A DNA stretch of 64,000 nt from Streptomyces griseoluteus (GTDB lineage: Bacteria; Actinomycetota; Actinomycetes; Streptomycetales; Streptomycetaceae). Of the stretch, positions 33,990-41,716 are shown one piece after another. Made by a program: the position numbers and the translations under genes. Under the pieces are notes generated by a model that saw nothing but the letters and a program-made list of their open reading frames with translations, was not told the DNA's origin and searched no databases. Positions within the stretch are counted from its first letter, which is position 1, and every line of letters begins with the position of its first letter. The DNA lies in contig NZ_SRRU01000002.1 of assembly GCF_004784465.1 (NCBI RefSeq), positions 496,001-560,000 on the forward strand. The letters run 5' to 3'.

Positions 33990-34537
33990 GGCCGGCGCCT
34001 GCCGTCGGGGTCCGGGGCGACGCCGGGAGCGCCGGGGGCGTCCGGTGCGCCCAGGCCGCGCAGGCGTTCCAGTTCGCGGCGGTCCCTCTTGGTGGGGCGG
34101 CCGGTGCCCCGGTCGCGGATGCCGACGGGGGCGACCGCCTCGCGGGGCGGGGGAGGAGGGGAGTTGTCGACGTAGCACTGGGCGGCCACCGGAGCGCCGA
34201 CCCGCTTGCGGATCAGCCGCTTCACGATCACCACGCGCTCCCGGCCCTCGTGTCGCAGCCGCACCTCGTCACCCACCCGCACGGAGTACGCGGGCTTCAC
34301 CCGCTCACCGTTCACATGGACATGGCCGCCCCGGCACGCGGTGGCGCCCAGCGACCGTGTCTTGACCAGGCGCACGGCCCAGATCCAGCTGTCGATCCGC
34401 ACCGACTCCCCGGCGGCGAGACCCGCGGCCTCGGCGGCGGCCACCGCGGCGGCGGTACCGGGGTCGGGCGCCGGTGCCTCCGGGGCTGCGGCCTCCCGGG
34501 CGCCGTCGGCGGCCGGGTCCTGTGAAGCGAGTGCCAT
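33980..34537 (-). CDS. S4 domain RNA-binding protein (Hsp15/HslR-like)
   Basis: A 185-residue protein. After an Ala/Pro-rich N-terminus, residues about 45-100 form an S4 fold: R-I-D-S-W-I-W-A-V-R-L-V-K-T-R-S-L-G and H-V-H-V-N-G-E-R-V-K-P-A. Then V-G-D-E-V-R-L-R-H and a basic tail (R-P-T-K-R-D-R-R-E-L-E-R-L). This layout is that of Hsp15, which binds nascent-chain-carrying 50S subunits in E. coli; the same role here is inferred. ATG 34537 is chosen because TAGGGT ends 7 nt upstream; an earlier in-frame start at 34627 would overlap the divergent promoter. Confidence 0.85.
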   Translation of the reverse strand: MALASQDPAADGAREAAAPEAPAPDPGTAAAVAAAEAAGLAAGESVRIDSWIWAVRLVKTRSLGATACRGGHVHVNGERVKPAYSVRVGDEVRLRHEGRERVVIVKRLIRKRVGAPVAAQCYVDNSPPPPPREAVAPVGIRDRGTGRPTKRDRRELERLRGLGAPDAPGAPGVAPDPDGRRRPGR

Positions 34538-34544
34538 GCTGCCG

Positions 34545-34550
34545 ACCCTA
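34545..34550 (-). promoter_or_regulatory. Candidate -10 (TAGGGT) for leaderless S4 gene
   Basis: On the minus strand TAGGGT ends 7 nt before ATG 34537, with CGGCAGC between and no ribosome site. Confidence 0.45.
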
Positions 34551-34665
34551 ACGCTCCGCCGCGCCGGGCCGGTACGGCGTTTCCCACCACTCCCGCGCTC
34601 CGCCCCGGATGCGGCCCGCCGGTGCACCCCGGAGGCTGTTGCCGAGGTCGGGCAGAGGAGGGGAC

Positions 34666-36186
34666 ATGGAGACCGAGGCCGAGGCCGAGGAGCCGCCCCG
34701 GCACCGGCGGACGTTCACCTTCCCCAGCGCGCTCACCGTGCTCGCCGTCGTCACGATCGCCGTCTGGCTGCTCGCCTTCCTCGTCCCGCCGGGCCAGTAC
34801 GACCGGGACGCGGCGGGCGCCCCCGTGCAGGGGACGTACCACCGCGTCTCCGCCGGGGAGTCCGTCGTCGACCGGCTCAACGACCTGTTCCTCTCCCCGG
34901 TCAACGGGCTGTACGGGCTGAGGGACCCGAAGACCGGGGTGGTGGGGCCGGACCTGGCGGGGGAGTTGTACGGCGCGGCGGGGGTGTTCCTGTTCGTGCT
35001 GGCCATCGGCGCGTTCATCACCGTCGTCTTCGCCACCGGCGCGCTCGACCGGGGCATCGCCCGGCTCGCGCACCGGCTGCGGGAGCGGGGCGCGCTGCTG
35101 ATCGCCGGGATCATGGTGGTCTTCTCGGTGCTCGGCACCGTGGAGGGCTTCGCCGAGGAGACCCTCGGCTTCTACGGCCTGATCGTGCCGCTGATGCTCG
35201 CCCTCGGCTACGACCGGATGGTGGCCGTCGGCACGATCATCCTGGGCGCGGGCATCGGCGTGCTGTGCTCGACGGTGAACCCCTTCGCCACCGGGGTGGC
35301 CTCATCGGCCGCCGACATCTCCCTCGGCGACGGCATCGCGCTGCGGTTCCTGATGTGGGTGGTGCTGACGGCGGTGACGGTCGCCTACGTCATCCGGTAC
35401 GCCCGGCGGGTACGGCGGGATCCGGCCCGCTCCCTCACCGGCTTCCTGCCCGGCGACCGCGAGCACGCCACCGAGGCACCGGACGCGGAACCGGAGCTGA
35501 CCGGGCTGCACCGGGCGGTGCTGACCACGATGGTCCTGGTCTTCGCGTTCATGATCTTCTCCGTGGTGCCCTGGTCCAGCGCGCTCACCGGCAACGCGGA
35601 CGCCACCCCGTACGGGTTCGAGCTGGACTGGTCCTTCCCGCAGCTCGCCGCGCTGTTCATCTGCGCGGCCGTGCTGGTCGGGCTGGTGGCGCGGATGGGG
35701 GAGCAGCGGCTCAGCTCCACCATCGTGCAGGGCGCGGCCGACTTCATCTCGCCCGCGCTGGTCATCGTGCTGGCCCGCGGCGTCACCGTGATCATGAACA
35801 ACTCGAAGATCACCGACACCGTGCTGCACTCCATCGAGGGCGTGGTGCGGGGGACCTCGTCCGGTGTCTTCGCGGTCATCGTGTTCGTGGTGAACCTGCC
35901 GCTGGCCTTCCTGATCCCCTCCACCTCCGGCCACGCCACGCTAGCCATGCCGATCCTCGCCCCGCTGGCGGACTTCGCCGGGGTGTCCCGCGCGGTCGCG
36001 GTCACCGCCTGGCAGGCGTCCAGCGGCTGGATGAACCTGTGGGTGCCGACCACCGCCGTCGTCATGGGCGGTGTCGCGCTCGCCAAGGTGGGCTACGACA
36101 AGTACCTGCGGTTCGCGTGGCCGCTGCTGGCCGTGCTGTTCGCGCTGATCTGCGGGTTCCTCGCACTGGGCGCGGCGTTCACCTGA
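34666..36186 (+). CDS. YfcC family (C4-dicarboxylate/arginine-ornithine antiporter-like) transporter
   Basis: A 506-residue polytopic membrane protein with about 12 helices, of the YfcC/ArcD-like ion-transporter superfamily. After a charged N-terminus (about 17 residues) comes F-P-S-A-L-T-V-L-A-V-V-T with L-V-P-P-G-Q-Y-D-R-D, the family's opening block. G-T-V-E-G-F-A-E-E-T-L-G-F-Y is the conserved intramembrane motif, and a second half-repeat has F-L-I-P-S-T-S-G-H-A-T-L and S-S-G-W-M-N-L-W-V-P-T. ATG 34666 has GAGGAGGGG upstream. Substrates of the family include basic amino acids and dipeptides, but this one cannot be assigned. It is followed by the UDG gene after 24 bp. Confidence 0.88.
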   Translation: METEAEAEEPPRHRRTFTFPSALTVLAVVTIAVWLLAFLVPPGQYDRDAAGAPVQGTYHRVSAGESVVDRLNDLFLSPVNGLYGLRDPKTGVVGPDLAGELYGAAGVFLFVLAIGAFITVVFATGALDRGIARLAHRLRERGALLIAGIMVVFSVLGTVEGFAEETLGFYGLIVPLMLALGYDRMVAVGTIILGAGIGVLCSTVNPFATGVASSAADISLGDGIALRFLMWVVLTAVTVAYVIRYARRVRRDPARSLTGFLPGDREHATEAPDAEPELTGLHRAVLTTMVLVFAFMIFSVVPWSSALTGNADATPYGFELDWSFPQLAALFICAAVLVGLVARMGEQRLSSTIVQGAADFISPALVIVLARGVTVIMNNSKITDTVLHSIEGVVRGTSSGVFAVIVFVVNLPLAFLIPSTSGHATLAMPILAPLADFAGVSRAVAVTAWQASSGWMNLWVPTTAVVMGGVALAKVGYDKYLRFAWPLLAVLFALICGFLALGAAFT

Positions 36187-36197
36187 CCGGGCCGGAC

Positions 36198-36203
36198 TAC
36201 CGT
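36198..36203 (+). promoter_or_regulatory. Candidate -10 (TACCGT) for leaderless UDG gene
   Basis: TACCGT ends 7 nt before ATG 36211, directly after the upstream transporter stop. Read-through from the transporter is also possible, and GTG 36202 is an alternative start. Confidence 0.4.
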
Positions 36204-36210
36204 GAAGGGC

Positions 36211-36909
36211 ATGGACGACAGTGGTGGCCTCGCACGGCTGGACCGGCGCGTGAGCGAGTGCCGGGCCTGCCCGCGGCTGGTGGAGTGGCGCGAGGAGGTG
36301 GCCCGTACCAAGCGGGCCGCGTTCGCGGACTGGACGTACTGGGGGCGCCCGGTACCCGGCTATGGGCCCGCCGACGCCCGGCTGGCGGTCATCGGGCTGG
36401 CCCCCGCCGCGCACGGCGGCAACCGCACCGGCCGCATGTTCACCGGCGACCGCTCCGGCGACGTGCTCTACCAGGCCCTCTACGACCTGGGCCTCGCCTC
36501 CCAGCCGACCTCGGTCGCCCTCGACGACGGGCTGGAACTGTACGGCGTCCGTGTCACCGCCCCCGTGCACTGCGCCCCGCCCGCCAACAAGCCGACGCCC
36601 GGTGAGCGCGACACCTGCCGGCCCTGGCTGGTGCAGGAGCTGAAGCTGCTCCGGCCGACGCTCCGGGCGGTCGTCGTGCTCGGCGCCTTCGGCTGGCAGG
36701 CGGCGCTGCCCGCGCTCACCGAGGCGGGCTGGACCGTCCCCCGCCCCCGCCCCGCCTTCGGCCACGGCACCCACGTCCCGCTCGAAAGCGGCCTCGACCT
36801 CTACGGCTGCTTCCACGTCAGCCAGCGCAACACCTTCACCGGCCGCCTCACCCCCAAGATGCTCCGGGAGACCCTGGGGACGGCAGCCAGGGCGGCGGGG
36901 CTGCTCTAA
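36211..36909 (+). CDS. Family 5 uracil-DNA glycosylase (UdgB type)
   Basis: A 232-residue iron-sulfur uracil-DNA glycosylase that starts base-excision repair of uracil and possibly hypoxanthine. Four cysteines (C-R-A-C near residue 14, H-C-A-P-P near 130 and D-T-C-R-P near 145) fit the 4Fe-4S site. Motif A reads G-L-A-P-A-A-H-G-G-N-R-T-G-R, the UDGb form lacking the polar catalytic Asp/Asn of family 4. The C-terminal motif H-V-S-Q-R-N-T supplies the conserved His. The P-x-N-K-P segment is present. The enzyme suits a GC-rich genome prone to cytosine deamination. ATG 36211 is favoured over GTG 36202. Confidence 0.92.
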   Translation: MDDSGGLARLDRRVSECRACPRLVEWREEVARTKRAAFADWTYWGRPVPGYGPADARLAVIGLAPAAHGGNRTGRMFTGDRSGDVLYQALYDLGLASQPTSVALDDGLELYGVRVTAPVHCAPPANKPTPGERDTCRPWLVQELKLLRPTLRAVVVLGAFGWQAALPALTEAGWTVPRPRPAFGHGTHVPLESGLDLYGCFHVSQRNTFTGRLTPKMLRETLGTAARAAGLL

Positions 36910-36913
36910 CAGG

Positions 36914-37362
36914 TCAGGGCTGCCAGACGTACCGCACGTCCGGCTCCCGCTCCTCGTTGTTGCGGCCGTCGGTGCGCTCGACGGCGACGAAGCCGTGGCG
37001 CTCGTAGAAGCGGTGCGCGGGCTCGTTCACCTGGAACGTCCACAGCGTCAGCCCGCCCGGCCCGCGCTCCTTGGCCAGCGCCACGAACCGGTCGCCGAGG
37101 CCGCGTCCGCGATGGGCGGGGGCCAGGTAGAGCTGGGACAGCAGGTCCCCGTCGAGCACCATCATGCCGACGATCGCGCCGTCCTCCGCCTCGGCCACCC
37201 AGGTCTCGCGCAGCGGGATCACCACGTCCCGGTGTGGGCGCGGACCTCGTCGTCCGAGCGGGGCCGGACGACCGTGGGCAGGGCGGCGGCGAAGGAGCGC
37301 AGCCAGACATCGGCCGTGGCGCGGGCGTCCGCCGGGGCGGCCCGCCGCAGCCGGACCGTCAC
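36914..37362 (-). pseudogene. GNAT acetyltransferase split by a frameshift
   Basis: Two overlapping frames together make one GNAT protein. The first part starts at GTG 37362 (M-T-V-R-L-R-R-A-A-P-A-D-A-R-A-T) and runs to D-D-E-V-R-A-H, then leaves frame and stops at 37219. The second frame resumes with R-D-V-V-I-P-L-R-E-T-W-V-A-E-A-E and continues to 36914, including R-G-R-G-L-G-D-R and F-Y-E-R-H-G-F. The junction lies at about 37229-37236 and is consistent with a single-base deletion. The GTG overlaps the stop of the Rid gene (GTGA), so the intact ancestor was translationally coupled. The 103-residue downstream frame alone would lack the first strand and helix. It could also be a sequencing error. 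Confidence 0.75.
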
Positions 37363-37769
37363 TCGCCCGCCTCCGGGATCGCGGCCGTGGCGGTGATCTC
37401 CACCAGCTGGCCGGTGTAGCCGAGGCAGGCGACGCCGAGCAGGGTGGAGGAGTGCGGGCCCTTGCTCAGACCGGACGCCTCCACCACTTCCCACACCGAC
37501 GAGAGCACCGAGGGCTGGTCGCTCACCACGTACACCTCGGTCACCAGGACGTGCTCCAGATCGCTGCCCACGGCCCGCAGCTGCTCCCGCAGGTTGGCGA
37601 TCACCTGCCCGGCCTGGGCCACCGGATCGCCGGGCCCCACCAGTTCGCCCCGCTCGTCCAGCGGCACCGCGCCCGCGAGGAAAGCGAGCCGGGTGCCCGC
37701 CTCCACCACGGAGGCATGGGCGTAGGCCGGCGGCGGGAAGAGACCGGGGACGGTGACACGGCGGATCAT
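37359..37769 (-). CDS. RidA/YjgF/YER057c/UK114 family protein
   Basis: A 136-residue trimeric Rid-fold protein. Rid proteins hydrolyse reactive enamine/imine intermediates of amino-acid metabolism. The start M-I-R-R-V-T-V-P-G-L-F, then L-F-L-A-G-A-V-P-L-D-E-R-G and V-A-Q-A-G-Q-V-I-A-N-L, matches the fold. A conserved V-E-I-T-A-T-A-A-I-P end stands in place of the RidA signature with its catalytic Arg; the position equivalent to RidA Arg105 is not obvious, so it may belong to a Rid1-7 subfamily. It is coupled by GTGA to the broken GNAT gene and divergent from the nucleotidyltransferase. Confidence 0.88.
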   Translation of the reverse strand: MIRRVTVPGLFPPPAYAHASVVEAGTRLAFLAGAVPLDERGELVGPGDPVAQAGQVIANLREQLRAVGSDLEHVLVTEVYVVSDQPSVLSSVWEVVEASGLSKGPHSSTLLGVACLGYTGQLVEITATAAIPEAGE

Positions 37770-37862
37770 GGCGGCTCCCTGGATACGCGGGCGGACGACC
37801 GCCCATCATTGGCAGCCGGAGCCGCCCGCGCATCCGAATAACGCCGACACCGAGGAGCCGCC

Positions 37863-38684
37863 GTGCCCGCCCTCTCCGACGCCGACTTCCTCTCCGCCAC
37901 CGCCGACCGTCTCGCCGGGCTGCCCACCGTGCGGGCCGTCGCGCTCGGCGGGTCGCGGGCGCAGGGCACCCACACCGAGGACAGCGACTGGGACCTCGCC
38001 GTGTACTACCGGGGCGGCTTCGACCCCGCCGACCTGCGCGCCCTCGGCTGGGAGGGCGAGGTCTCCGAGGTCGGCGGCTGGGGCGGCGGGGTGTTCAACG
38101 GCGGGGCGTGGCTCACCGTCGACGGCCGCCGGGTCGACGTCCACTACCGGGACCTCGGCACCGTTGAGCACGAGCTGGCCGAGGCGGAGCAGGGGCGCTT
38201 CCGCGTCGAGCCCCTGCTGTTCCACCTCGCGGGGATTCCCACGTACCTGATCGTCGCCGAGCTGGCCGTCAACCAGGTGCTGCGCGGCACCCTGCCCCGC
38301 CCCGCCGCCTACCCGGACGCGCTGCGCCGCACCGCGCCCGAGCGCTGGCGGGGCACCGCCCGCGCCACCCTCGGCTACGCCCGCGCCAACCACGCCCCGC
38401 ACGGCCGGCTCACCGAGGTCGCCGGTGCGCTGGCCACCGCCGCCGCCCAGGCCGCGCACGCAGTGCTGGCCGAGCGCGGGGAGTGGATCACCAACGAGAA
38501 GCGACTGCTGGAGCGCGCCGGGCTGCGCCGGATCGACGAGGTGACCGCCGCCCTCACGCCCAGGACGCTCATCGGCGCGGTGACCGAGGCGGAGGAGATC
38601 CTGCTCACGCCACCGGGGCATCTTTCACCTCCTCGAAACCCAGGCGTAGCATCCACCGCCGCGCCACGCTCTACCCTGGAGTGA
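37863..38684 (+). CDS. Nucleotidyltransferase-domain protein (aminoglycoside-type)
   Basis: A 273-residue protein of the DNA polymerase beta-like nucleotidyltransferase superfamily. A-L-G-G-S-R-A-Q-G-T near residue 30 and D-S-D-W-D-L-A-V-Y near 41 give the GS and two metal-binding Asp residues. A third acidic residue is in R-R-V-D-V-H-Y near 90. A helical C-terminal domain follows (E-R-W-R-G-T-A-R-A-T-L-G-Y-A-R). This arrangement occurs in aminoglycoside adenylyltransferases and in many uncharacterised Streptomyces proteins; the substrate is unknown. GTG 37863 has GAGGAG upstream. The tail after residue 250 (P-P-G-H-L-S-P-P) looks disordered. Confidence 0.85.
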   Translation: MPALSDADFLSATADRLAGLPTVRAVALGGSRAQGTHTEDSDWDLAVYYRGGFDPADLRALGWEGEVSEVGGWGGGVFNGGAWLTVDGRRVDVHYRDLGTVEHELAEAEQGRFRVEPLLFHLAGIPTYLIVAELAVNQVLRGTLPRPAAYPDALRRTAPERWRGTARATLGYARANHAPHGRLTEVAGALATAAAQAAHAVLAERGEWITNEKRLLERAGLRRIDEVTAALTPRTLIGAVTEAEEILLTPPGHLSPPRNPGVASTAAPRSTLE

Positions 38685-38740
38685 CCCCCACTCGGCCACC
38701 GTCGTCCGAAGGCCCCCGCCCTCGTACGAACAGGAGCCCC

Positions 38741-40591
38741 GTGTCGCGCCCCGCCGTCCGGTCACTTCCGCCCTGGCTCGCCCACGCCTTCCGCGCCCAG
38801 CGCGGCCCCCTGCCCTGGAGTGCGGTGGTCCGGGGTGCCCTCGCCGCCGGACCGCTGCTGGTCGCCGGGATGCTCGCCGGACTGACCACCGAGGGCGTCC
38901 TCGCCGCGACCGGCGCGATGCTCGCCGGGATCAACGACCGCCCCGGCAGCAGGCGCGCCTCCGTGGACCGCCTCGGCACCCCCGCCCTGGCCGGCGCCCT
39001 CGGCCTGCTCGCCGGCATCTACGGCGGACAGCACCTTGCCGCCGTACCGCTCACCGTCGCGCTGACGGTGCTCGGCCTGCTGGCGGGCTCGATCAGTGCC
39101 GTCGGCCCGGTCGCCTCGGCGGCCGGCACCCAGCTCCTCGTCACCGCCGCCGTCGGCGCGGGCACCCCGGCCGGGCCGCCCGCCTGGCAGGGCGCCCTCA
39201 CCTTCCTCGCCGGGGCGCTCTGGCTGCTCCTGCTCCGTCTCGCCCTGCCCACCCCCGGCTCGCTCTCGGGCGACTTCCGCTTCGACGGCGAGCGCCGGGC
39301 GGTGGCGGACGTGTACGACGCCGTCGCCGCCCTCCTCGACGCGGCCGGCACCGGCACCGCGCCCGCCCGCCGGGCCGCGCTCACCGCCGCCCTCGACCAC
39401 GCGCAGGACGCCCTCGCCGGGCCCCGGCTGCGCCGCCACGCGGCCTCAGCCGCCGAACGGCGCCTGCACGCCCAGTACCGGGCCGCGCTGCCCCTGGCCG
39501 AGGCCGCCACCGCCCTCGCCTGGGCGGGCGAGGCGCTCTCCGCGCGGGCCTCGGCGGGCCCCCGCCGGCTCGCCGCCGCCGTCCGCGGCAACACCGCCGC
39601 AGGTCCGCTGCCCGCCCCCACCCGCGCCGCGCCCGCCCTGCGCGCCCTCGACGACGCCCTGCTGCGCGCCGCCGAAGCGTTCGACCGCGCCGGAAGCGTC
39701 CGTCACCTCACCCTCGGCCGGCGCGGCGGGGTACGCGGTGCGATACGGGCCATGGCCGGCACGGCGGGCCGCGAGTACGGGCTGCGCGTCGCCCTCTGCT
39801 TCGGTGCCGGAGCCGGCATCGCCCAGGCCCTCCACCACACCGGCTGGTACGGCAGCCACCCGCACTGGTACTGGCTGCCGCTCACCGTCGTCTTCCTCGT
39901 CAAGCCCGACCTCGGCCCGCTGGTCTCCCGCGTGCTGTGCCGGGCCGCGGGGACCGTGCTCGGCGCGCTGGTGTTCGCCGGTCTGGCCGCGCTGCTGCCC
40001 CATCCGGCCGGGCTGATCGTGATGGTCACCGTGTCCGGCGCGCTGCTGCCCGTCTCCACCCGGCACTTCGCCGCGCTGACCGCCGTCGTCACCGTGCTCG
40101 TGCTCGCCCTGATCATGGCCGGCGGGGAGCCCCAGGCGTGCCTGGGCCGGATCGCCGAGACCATGGTGGCCTGCGCGCTCGTCCTGATCGTCGGCCATCT
40201 GCCGATGCCGGGCCGCCACGGCGCCGGGGTCCGGGCCCGGCTGGCCGCCGCGGGGAGCGCCGCGGACGCCTACCTCGCGCACGTCCTCGCCGGGACCGGC
40301 GACCACGCCGAACGCTGGGCGCTGCGCCGCGAGGCGTACCGCACCCTCGCCGAGGCCCGTACCGCCATCGCCGTCTCCGCCGCCGAGCTGCCCACCCTGG
40401 CCCGGCACACGAAGGGCACCGACCAGGTGGCCGCGGTACTGGAACGGCTCGTCGACACCACCACCGCCTGCGCGGTCCACCTGGACGACACCGGCCGCCT
40501 CACCCCCCGGCACACCGGCCAGCTCCAGTCCGCGCTGCGGGAACTGGAGGCCGGGGGCCGGGACTGGACCGGGCTCGGCACGGCCGCCTGA
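38741..40591 (+). CDS. FUSC family membrane protein (aromatic acid efflux-like)
   Basis: A 616-residue protein with two bundles of predicted membrane helices (about residues 20-165 and 345-485) separated and followed by cytoplasmic helical domains, the layout of the FUSC/AaeB/YccS family. The second bundle begins Y-G-L-R-V-A-L-C-F-G-A-G and contains Y-W-L-P-L-T-V-V-F-L-V-K-P-D, the family's most conserved block. Members export p-hydroxybenzoate-type acids or fusaric acid in proteobacteria; the substrate here is unknown. GTG 38741 is supported by CAGGAG 4 nt upstream. The gene stands alone, with a run of eight A residues at 40609-40616 after its stop. Confidence 0.88.
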   Translation: MSRPAVRSLPPWLAHAFRAQRGPLPWSAVVRGALAAGPLLVAGMLAGLTTEGVLAATGAMLAGINDRPGSRRASVDRLGTPALAGALGLLAGIYGGQHLAAVPLTVALTVLGLLAGSISAVGPVASAAGTQLLVTAAVGAGTPAGPPAWQGALTFLAGALWLLLLRLALPTPGSLSGDFRFDGERRAVADVYDAVAALLDAAGTGTAPARRAALTAALDHAQDALAGPRLRRHAASAAERRLHAQYRAALPLAEAATALAWAGEALSARASAGPRRLAAAVRGNTAAGPLPAPTRAAPALRALDDALLRAAEAFDRAGSVRHLTLGRRGGVRGAIRAMAGTAGREYGLRVALCFGAGAGIAQALHHTGWYGSHPHWYWLPLTVVFLVKPDLGPLVSRVLCRAAGTVLGALVFAGLAALLPHPAGLIVMVTVSGALLPVSTRHFAALTAVVTVLVLALIMAGGEPQACLGRIAETMVACALVLIVGHLPMPGRHGAGVRARLAAAGSAADAYLAHVLAGTGDHAERWALRREAYRTLAEARTAIAVSAAELPTLARHTKGTDQVAAVLERLVDTTTACAVHLDDTGRLTPRHTGQLQSALRELEAGGRDWTGLGTAA

Positions 40592-40690
40592 CCGCCCGCC
40601 GCTCACCGGAAAAAAAATCCGCCGCGCGCCGATGAGTTGTGCCCTCGTCCACGGTCAGCACCCCGGACGGACCGTCGGACAGGAGGGCTC

Positions 40691-41335
40691 ATGTCGTTTC
40701 CGGAGATCGTCAGCCGCGAACGGTGGCGGGCGGCGCGCGAGGAGTTACGGCGCAAGGAGCAGGCCGTCGAGCGGGCACGGGCCGCGCTCGGCGAGGAACG
40801 GCGCCGGCTGCCCATCGTCGAGGTCCGCGACGAGTACGTCCTGGAGGGCGGCGACGGCAAGGCCACCCTGCTCGACCTGTTCGGGGACCGCGCCCAGCTC
40901 GTCGTCCAGCACTTCGTGTTCGCGCCGGAGCAGGAGGCCGGCTGCCCCTGCTGTGCGGCCTTCCTCGACCAGCTCGGCCCCCTCGCCCACCTCCGGGCCC
41001 GCGACACCGCCTTCGCGGCCGTCTCGCTCGCGCCCTTCACCCGGCTGCTGCCCTTCAAGGCGCGGATGGGCTGGACCGTGCCCTGGTACTCCTCCTGCCA
41101 CAGCGACTTCAACCGCGACTTCGAGGCGACCGTGGACCGCGACGGCGCCCCCGTCGAACGCCCCGGCCTGAGCTGCTTCCTGCGCGACGGAGACCGGATC
41201 TTCCACACCTACTCCGTGTACGACGACGCCCTGGACGGCATCGGCGCCCTCTCCGGCCTGCTCGACCTCACCGCCCTCGGCCGCCACCCGCACGGCGGCG
41301 ACCGGCTCCGGCTGCACGACGAGTACGACCACTGA
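40691..41335 (+). CDS. DUF899 family thioredoxin-like protein
   Basis: A 214-residue protein of the DUF899 family, which has a thioredoxin-like fold. The opening W-R-A-A-R-E-E-L-R-R-K-E and L-P-I-V-E-V-R-D-E-Y-V-L-E-G are followed by L-L-D-L-F-G-D-R-A-Q-L-V-V-Q-H-F-V-F. Then G-C-P-C-C-A stands at the position of the thioredoxin active site, and W-T-V-P-W-Y-S-S-C-H-S-D-F-N-R-D-F follows. The paired cysteines suggest redox chemistry, but no activity is established for the family. ATG 40691 is supported by CAGGAGG; an upstream start at 40637 is less likely. Confidence 0.88.
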   Translation: MSFPEIVSRERWRAAREELRRKEQAVERARAALGEERRRLPIVEVRDEYVLEGGDGKATLLDLFGDRAQLVVQHFVFAPEQEAGCPCCAAFLDQLGPLAHLRARDTAFAAVSLAPFTRLLPFKARMGWTVPWYSSCHSDFNRDFEATVDRDGAPVERPGLSCFLRDGDRIFHTYSVYDDALDGIGALSGLLDLTALGRHPHGGDRLRLHDEYDH

Positions 41336-41520
41336 CCGGGCGGTGCCGTTCCGTGTCCGTCCGGGCACCGAACGCGCCCGCCGATGTCCTGTGGTGAGCG
41401 GACGTACACGTTCGGCTGTGAACCGGTGTCGGCTATGTCTCAGTCCCGTCACCGGGCGAGGCGATCACCCCCTCCAGCGCGTTGACTTCGGTAAGTACGA
41501 CGCATGACTGGAGGTGCGAG

Positions 41521-41697
41521 ATGGTGATTGGGCGGACCGTGCTCGAACGCTTTCCCGCAGGCGGCCCGCGCGGCTCGTGGCCCGCGGAGGAGTTCGCGCA
41601 CGCGCGACGGCAGGAAGGGATGCCGGCCGAGGTCGTGATGGACCTGGCGACCGACACCTTCCTGGTGATCCTGCGCGCCGCCGAGGGCGTGGACTGA
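41521..41697 (+). CDS. 58-residue conserved-looking small protein
   Basis: A short protein starting at ATG 41521 with GGAGGTG 4 nt upstream, one of the best ribosome sites in the window. The sequence has V-L-E-R-F-P-A-G-G-P-R-G-S-W-P-A-E-E-F and ends V-V-M-D-L-A-T-D-T-F-L-V-I-L-R, predicting a small alpha/beta unit without membrane segments. I recall similar short proteins in Streptomyces but cannot name the family. It is convergent with the ABC exporter, 19 bp apart. Confidence 0.6.
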   Translation: MVIGRTVLERFPAGGPRGSWPAEEFAHARRQEGMPAEVVMDLATDTFLVILRAAEGVD

Positions 41698-41716
41698 ACT
41701 TCTGAGCGGTTCCGGC

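Noticed and set aside
36914-37225. Independent 103-residue GNAT gene starting at GTG 37225
   Set aside because: It lacks the first strand and helix of the fold, which are encoded in the overlapping frame upstream, so a frameshift of one gene is the better reading.
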